Source: an uncultured Alphaproteobacteria bacterium
Lineage (GTDB): Bacteria; Pseudomonadota; Alphaproteobacteria; CAAHEQ01; UBA3637
Length of the DNA stretch: 8,011 bases
Direction: 5' to 3'
NCBI GenBank assembly: GCA_947629595.1
Contig: CANREI010000056.1
Location: 1-8,011, forward strand
Below, one piece after another: positions 4,822-8,011 of this stretch. Numbering within the stretch: the first letter of the stretch is position 1; the number at the start of each line of letters is the position of its first letter. Both the position numbers and the translations under genes were made by a program. Under the pieces are notes generated by a model that did no database searches, was not told where the DNA came from, and saw nothing but the letters and a program-made list of their open reading frames with translations.

Positions 4822-6141
4822 ATGAGCAATAAAATAAAGAAAAAACAGTTCAAACAAATTCAAAATCAAGCACAAGACGGGCGTTCAATGATTGAAATGC
4901 TGGGCGTTTTAGCCATTATCGGTGTGCTGTCAATCGGTGGGATTGTGGGATATAAATTGGCCATGAATCATTATCAGGCAAATCAAATCGTGCATGAAAT
5001 GAATATGATGCGCACCGATGCACAAATAAAAATTGCCCAAGGAGCGGAAAATTTAACCCTCGGCAGCCCTTATGATGAGCATAAAATCAATTTTAACGGT
5101 TATAAAACGAACTTTGATTGTGCTTTGGCCAATGAAGAAGAAGTTATACTCAATGATGTTTCCTGTTATGCCGCGAACGCTTATTATATAGAATTGCAAG
5201 AGATTCCCGAAGATGTGTGTCAACCGCTGGCGCGCCTGATCAACGGCATGGATAATTTAATTGATTTTTATGTAAACGAACCTGATGCGGAAGGAGTAGG
5301 AAAAGATACTTGCGATGAAGGAAATAACACATTAACGGCAATTTTCGGCGCCGATTCGGATTCGAACGCCATTAAATGCGATGATGCTGACGAATGCCCC
5401 GAAAACTTGCCTGTTTGCCTTAACCATGTATGTGTGGAGTGCGAAACATATCATGATTGTCAAGGCGAAACCCCGCAATGCGATGAAGCAAGCCATACTT
5501 GTAAAAGCTGTGCGGAAATTGATCCGGAAAAACCTTTGTGGGATAACAACGAATGCAAAGCTTGTCCCGAAGATGAACCCTGGAACGGCGAATTTTGCGG
5601 ATGCAGAAATAATGATGATTGTGAATCGGATGAATTCTGCTTAAGCACAGATTGCAGTGATTGTTACAGTGAAACAACGGGATGTAAATTTAAGTGCAAA
5701 TCACTATCGGAGTATACCGAAGATGAGAATCCGTATACAACTTCAAATCAACCCATGAACTGGTGGAGTGCCGAGCGGTTTTGTAAGGCCTATGGGCAGC
5801 GGATGGCAGCAGTTTCTAACTTGAAATGTAATAACACTTTCAACAATACCGGTGAAGAAGGAACTTACAGTTGGGGCTATTGTCATAAAATCGGGTCGGA
5901 GCTGAGATACGGTCAAGCCGACCAAACTAATGAGGATGTGAGTAATATGGTTAAGGAGCTACTGGATCAAAATAATGGCAAAGATGTGTATTGTTGGTTG
6001 CAAGATATTGATATATACGACGATGCAGGTAGGATAGATTTTTGCCACATGTACCACATGCATCTTCACACAGGATACGTTGATGGCAATGAGAATCATA
6101 AAGATACCACCTATGCCTTATGTGTTAGCGGTGAAGATTAA
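4822..6141 (+). CDS. Type IV prepilin with cysteine-rich repeats and C-terminal C-type-lectin-like domain
   Basis: 439 residues; AAAGGGG at 4808-4814 lies 7 nt before the ATG. Residues 1-20 are a basic type III (prepilin) leader. Cleavage after G20 would put R21 at +1 and E25 at +5, the conserved Glu5. The hydrophobic N-terminal helix follows (GVLAIIGVLSIGGIVGYKLA), so the product is made in the inner membrane, cut by a PilD-type peptidase and built into a pilus or pseudopilus. Residues about 45-180 form the pilin globular part. Residues 186-292 are cysteine-rich, with repeated 'DECPENLPVCLNHVCVEC' and 'HDCQGETPQCDEASHTCKSC' units. Residues about 313-436 read as a C-type-lectin-like fold: 'NWWSAERFCKAYGQRMAAVSNL', 'YCWLQDID', and final 'TTYALCVS', with C321 and C434 as the probable closing disulfide. 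At 439 residues it is far larger than a major pilin, suggesting a minor tip adhesin. Ligand unknown. The last third uses more ATA/AGG codons. Confidence 0.85.
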   Translation: MSNKIKKKQFKQIQNQAQDGRSMIEMLGVLAIIGVLSIGGIVGYKLAMNHYQANQIVHEMNMMRTDAQIKIAQGAENLTLGSPYDEHKINFNGYKTNFDCALANEEEVILNDVSCYAANAYYIELQEIPEDVCQPLARLINGMDNLIDFYVNEPDAEGVGKDTCDEGNNTLTAIFGADSDSNAIKCDDADECPENLPVCLNHVCVECETYHDCQGETPQCDEASHTCKSCAEIDPEKPLWDNNECKACPEDEPWNGEFCGCRNNDDCESDEFCLSTDCSDCYSETTGCKFKCKSLSEYTEDENPYTTSNQPMNWWSAERFCKAYGQRMAAVSNLKCNNTFNNTGEEGTYSWGYCHKIGSELRYGQADQTNEDVSNMVKELLDQNNGKDVYCWLQDIDIYDDAGRIDFCHMYHMHLHTGYVDGNENHKDTTYALCVSGED

Positions 6142-6156
6142 AAATAACCTCTTCTT

Positions 6157-6210
6157 CTATCGGCACATAGCGACAGACGACATAAAGCCGTCTGTCCCAC
6201 CCGCCGATAG
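6157..6210 (-). repeat. Single hairpin of the repeat family (hairpin B)
   Basis: The outer stem CTATCGGC/GCCGATAG (6157-6164, 6203-6210) and internal-loop bases CATAGC match hairpins A and A'. The inner stem is GACAGACG/CGTCTGTC (6172-6179, 6189-6196) instead of GATGCGCC/GGCGCATC. The total length (54 nt), the 7x6 internal loop, the 8-bp inner stem and the 9-nt loop are identical to hairpin A. It starts 15 bp after the pilin stop, so it is in the pilin mRNA 3' UTR. Confidence 0.85.
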
Positions 6211-6257
6211 AGGGGAAATGTCAGAAAGAGTAAAGACAAATAATATTTTCCCCCCGA

Positions 6258-6301
6258 TGCCCCGCCGTTTTTACTCCCATTCAGCGGGGCACCTCTTTTT
6301 T
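6258..6301 (+). terminator. Probable pilin terminator, with overlapping alternative hairpin
   Basis: TGCCCCGC (6258-6265) pairs with GCGGGGCA (6284-6291) around an 18-nt loop. CCTC and six T follow, a plausible rho-independent terminator about 120 nt after the pilin stop. The T tract is itself the loop of a second possible hairpin, CACCTC (6290-6295) with GAGGTG (6312-6317), which shares bases 6290-6291 with the first. Confidence 0.6.
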
Positions 6302-6342
6302 CTTTCGGGTAGAGGTGAAAATGTGCAATACTGCCGCTCATC

Positions 6343-6510
6343 CCCCCTATCGGCCCATAGCGATGCGCCACTTTTCGCGGCGCATCACATCCGCCGATAG
6401 GGGGAAATATCGTCAGCAACATAAAAAAAAGCATAGTTTTCCTGCCAATTCTTATTTTCGGCCCACCGCGCCGGCTCACGTTTCACAAGCCGGCACTTCC
6501 CGCCGAAAAT
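6343..6510 (-). repeat. Paired-hairpin repeat element, copy 2 (hairpins A and E), inverted relative to copy 1
   Basis: Hairpin A spans 6343-6404. It has a perfect 12-bp outer stem CCCCCTATCGGC/GCCGATAGGGGG, inner stem GATGCGCC (6362-6369) with GGCGCATC (6379-6386), and loop ACTTTTCGC. Hairpin E spans 6454-6510, with outer stem ATTTTCGGC/GCCGAAAAT and an inner GC-rich stem of nine positions (6468-6476 with 6488-6496). That inner stem pairs fully only when read on the minus strand, where one pair is G-U. Order and orientation (E then A on the minus strand) match copy 1 on the plus strand. The spacer is 9 bp shorter than in copy 1. The region from the pilin stop to the trmFO terminator holds only this element, hairpin B, the terminator and AT-rich filler. 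Confidence 0.85.
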
Positions 6511-6658
6511 TAAGAAAGAAAGTAAAGACAGTTATCCCCTCCAAAAAATAAATTATCATCACCCCGAAAATAAAAAAAACGAATATATCCCCACAAAAAA
6601 ACAAATATCGACCGAAAAGAAGAGATATTACCTGCGGACGGATAAAAAATCCGTTGAG

Positions 6659-6703
6659 AAAAAACCGTTTTTTTTAGCTTCAATTTTAACTTTTAACGGT
6701 TTT
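6659..6703 (-). terminator. Rho-independent terminator of trmFO
   Basis: Read on the minus strand, AAAACCGTT (6703-6695) pairs with AACGGTTTT (6669-6661), and the T run continues to 6659. The stem is 9 bp with a long AT-rich loop. It begins 13 bp after the trmFO stop codon. A smaller hairpin (ACGGAT/ATCCGT, 6638-6654) lies just beyond it. Confidence 0.6.
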
Positions 6704-6715
6704 AAACCTTAACTT

Positions 6716-8011
6716 TTACGCCCCAATTGATTTTTGCCATCTCGTCAAGGCTTGTTTGGCGCGGGTTGTATAAAGAAGTTTTCGCTCTTTCCCCTTGGGC
6801 AGATGATGTTTTTCATCGGCAAACGATTCATCAAGCGGCGGAAAAAGCCCGAAGTTAATGTTCATCGGTTGAAATAAATCTGTTTCGGCAGAAACGGTAA
6901 TGTGTTTCAACATAGCGCCGATGGCCGTTTCCGCCGGCGGTAAGGGTAAATGCGAATCAGCCGTAAAAAGCCCTGCGAGTAAGCCGATGGCCGTGCTTTC
7001 CACATAGCCTTCACAGCCGGTAATTTGTCCGGCCAGTTTCACATCGGGTCGCGCTTTTAAGGCAAGTCGCGGGGTTAAAACTTTCGGCCCGCAAACAAAC
7101 GTGTTGCGATGAATACCGCCCAATCGGGCAAACTCGGCATTTTTTAAAGCGGGGATTAAACGAAAAACCTGTTTTTGTGCGCCGTAGGTGAGTTTTGTTT
7201 GAAAGCCGACCAGATTCATCAGGCGGCCGTCTTTGGTTTCTTTTCGTAGTTGCACAACGGCAAACGGTCGCCGCCCGTCTTCATGCGGGTTTGAAAGCCC
7301 GACGGGTTTCATGGGGCCGAATAAAAGCGTTTGACGCCCGCGTTCGGCCATTACTTCAACGGGCAGACAGCCTTCAAAATAGGGCGTTTCTTTTTCCCAT
7401 TCCTTAAAAACGGTTTTTTCGCCGGCCAATAAGGCATCGAGAAAAAGATTATATTCTTCTTTCGTGAGCGGACAGTTTAAATAATCAAATCGATCGCCCT
7501 TGTCATAGCGCGATTGATACCATGCATGCGTCATATCAATCGATTCGGTATAAACAATGGGGGCAATCGCATCAAAAAAGTGCAGGGATTCTTCCTGCGT
7601 AACGGCTTGAATATCTGCCGTGATTTTATCGCTGCTTAACGGACCGGTAGCCACAATAACGGGCGTATCGGAGGGCGCAGGCAATCCCGATTCGGCCGCT
7701 TTTAACGAAAAAAGCGGGTGACTTTTCAAAGTGTTTGTAATATAGCTTGAAAACAAGTCTCGATTAACGGCCAAAGCGCCTCCCGCCGGCACTTTTGTCG
7801 CATCGGCCGCGCGCATAATCAGCGAATCCAGCGCCCGTAATTCGGCATGAAGCAACCCGACGGCATTTTGCGTGTCATCATCGGCTCGGAGCGAGTTGGA
7901 ACAAACCAGTTCGCCGAATAAAGCCGTTTTATGCGCGGGCGTTGTCTTTTTCGGGCGCATTTCAACCATTTCAACGGCAATGTTGCGCTTTAAAAGTTGC
8001 CATGCCGCTTC
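6716..8011 (-). CDS. trmFO: TrmFO, folate/FAD-dependent tRNA m5U54 methyltransferase (5' end beyond window)
   Basis: 431 residues are visible, starting in frame at the window edge with 'EAAWQLLKRNIAVEMVEMRP'. The FAD-binding GGGLAGS that should precede it, roughly 10-20 residues, lies outside the window. The ATG at 7969 is internal, not the start. TrmFO transfers a methylene carbon from 5,10-methylene-THF to U54 of tRNA, with FADH2 as reductant, in the cytoplasm. Family motifs: 'PAHKTALFGELVCSNSLR' (Cys37 of the visible part, equivalent to B. subtilis Cys53), 'CPLTKEEYNLFLDALL', 'YFEGCLPVEVMAERGRQTLLFGPMKPVGL' (Cys215 visible, equivalent to Cys226, the residue implicated in catalysis), 'NLVGFQTKLTYGAQKQVFRLIPAL', 'GQITGCEGYVESTAIGLLAG' and 'MNINFGLFPP'. 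Both key cysteines are present and there is no frameshift, so the enzyme should be active. Confidence 0.96.
   Translation of the reverse strand, partial: EAAWQLLKRNIAVEMVEMRPKKTTPAHKTALFGELVCSNSLRADDDTQNAVGLLHAELRALDSLIMRAADATKVPAGGALAVNRDLFSSYITNTLKSHPLFSLKAAESGLPAPSDTPVIVATGPLSSDKITADIQAVTQEESLHFFDAIAPIVYTESIDMTHAWYQSRYDKGDRFDYLNCPLTKEEYNLFLDALLAGEKTVFKEWEKETPYFEGCLPVEVMAERGRQTLLFGPMKPVGLSNPHEDGRRPFAVVQLRKETKDGRLMNLVGFQTKLTYGAQKQVFRLIPALKNAEFARLGGIHRNTFVCGPKVLTPRLALKARPDVKLAGQITGCEGYVESTAIGLLAGLFTADSHLPLPPAETAIGAMLKHITVSAETDLFQPMNINFGLFPPLDESFADEKHHLPKGKERKLLYTTRAKQALTRWQKSIGA

Noticed and set aside
5700..6141. Diversity-generating retroelement target (lectin-fold variable region)
   Set aside because: The lectin-like C-terminus fits the known type of target, but there is no template repeat, no reverse transcriptase and no excess of AAY codons in the window. 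It could only be revived by finding an RT and a near-identical template nearby in the genome.
6138..6479. Minus-strand 113-codon frame and plus-strand frames (6080-6400) in the pilin 3' region
   Set aside because: They are made of hairpin stems and terminator sequence, overlap the pilin end, and show no family resemblance or start signals.
4158..6510. Integron attC sites or CRISPR array
   Set aside because: The hairpins lack the R'/R'' core boxes (GTTRRRY) of attC sites, and there are no evenly spaced direct repeats with unique spacers as in CRISPR.

Overview
The window looks like a chromosomal piece of a low-to-moderate GC alphaproteobacterium. Three things point there. The block dksA-like / maf / short RNase E/G homologue / yacG / tRNA-Phe is an order I associate with Alphaproteobacteria. 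The DksA has the reduced-cysteine zinc-finger region common in that class. The type IV prepilin has a 'GRSMIEMLGVLAIIGVLSIGG' style N-terminus; from memory, that style is frequent in host-associated, gut-type alphaproteobacterial genomes (RF32-like). The last point is an inference and no database was consulted.

Layout. At the left edge, the first 47 codons of rpsF (ribosomal protein bS6) run off the window on the minus strand, behind a structured leader of about 118 nt and a clear promoter. Next is a minus-strand gene for an exported 454-residue protein of unknown function, with helical-repeat-like sequence and a possible small PilP/GspC-type beta segment. Its promoter is back to back with the promoter of a tightly packed plus-strand operon: dksA (transcription factor), maf (nucleotide pyrophosphatase), an RNase E/G-family protein and yacG. 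All three junctions overlap by 4-11 bp, so translation is probably coupled. tRNA-Phe follows with its own promoter and a strong terminator.

From about 4116 to 6715 the character changes to an accessory island. Two copies of a paired-hairpin repeat (about 170 bp) lie in inverted orientation at 4158-4333 and 6343-6510, and a third single hairpin of the same family is at 6157-6210. Between the two copies lie: a promoter; a predicted structured RNA of about 205 nt with its own terminator; a 35-codon small ORF with an excellent ribosome-binding site; and a large type IV prepilin carrying a cysteine-rich repeat region and a C-terminal C-type-lectin-like domain. A terminator with an alternative overlapping hairpin follows the pilin. 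The hairpin repeats keep exact geometry while the inner stem changes by compensatory substitutions, so they are selected as folded RNA or single-stranded DNA.

At the right edge, trmFO (folate/FAD-dependent tRNA m5U54 methyltransferase) is on the minus strand, complete at its 3' end with a terminator and cut by the window at its 5' end.

The housekeeping genes are ordinary. The island between tRNA-Phe and trmFO (hairpin family, ncRNA candidate, small ORF, lectin-tipped pilin) deserves the closest look.
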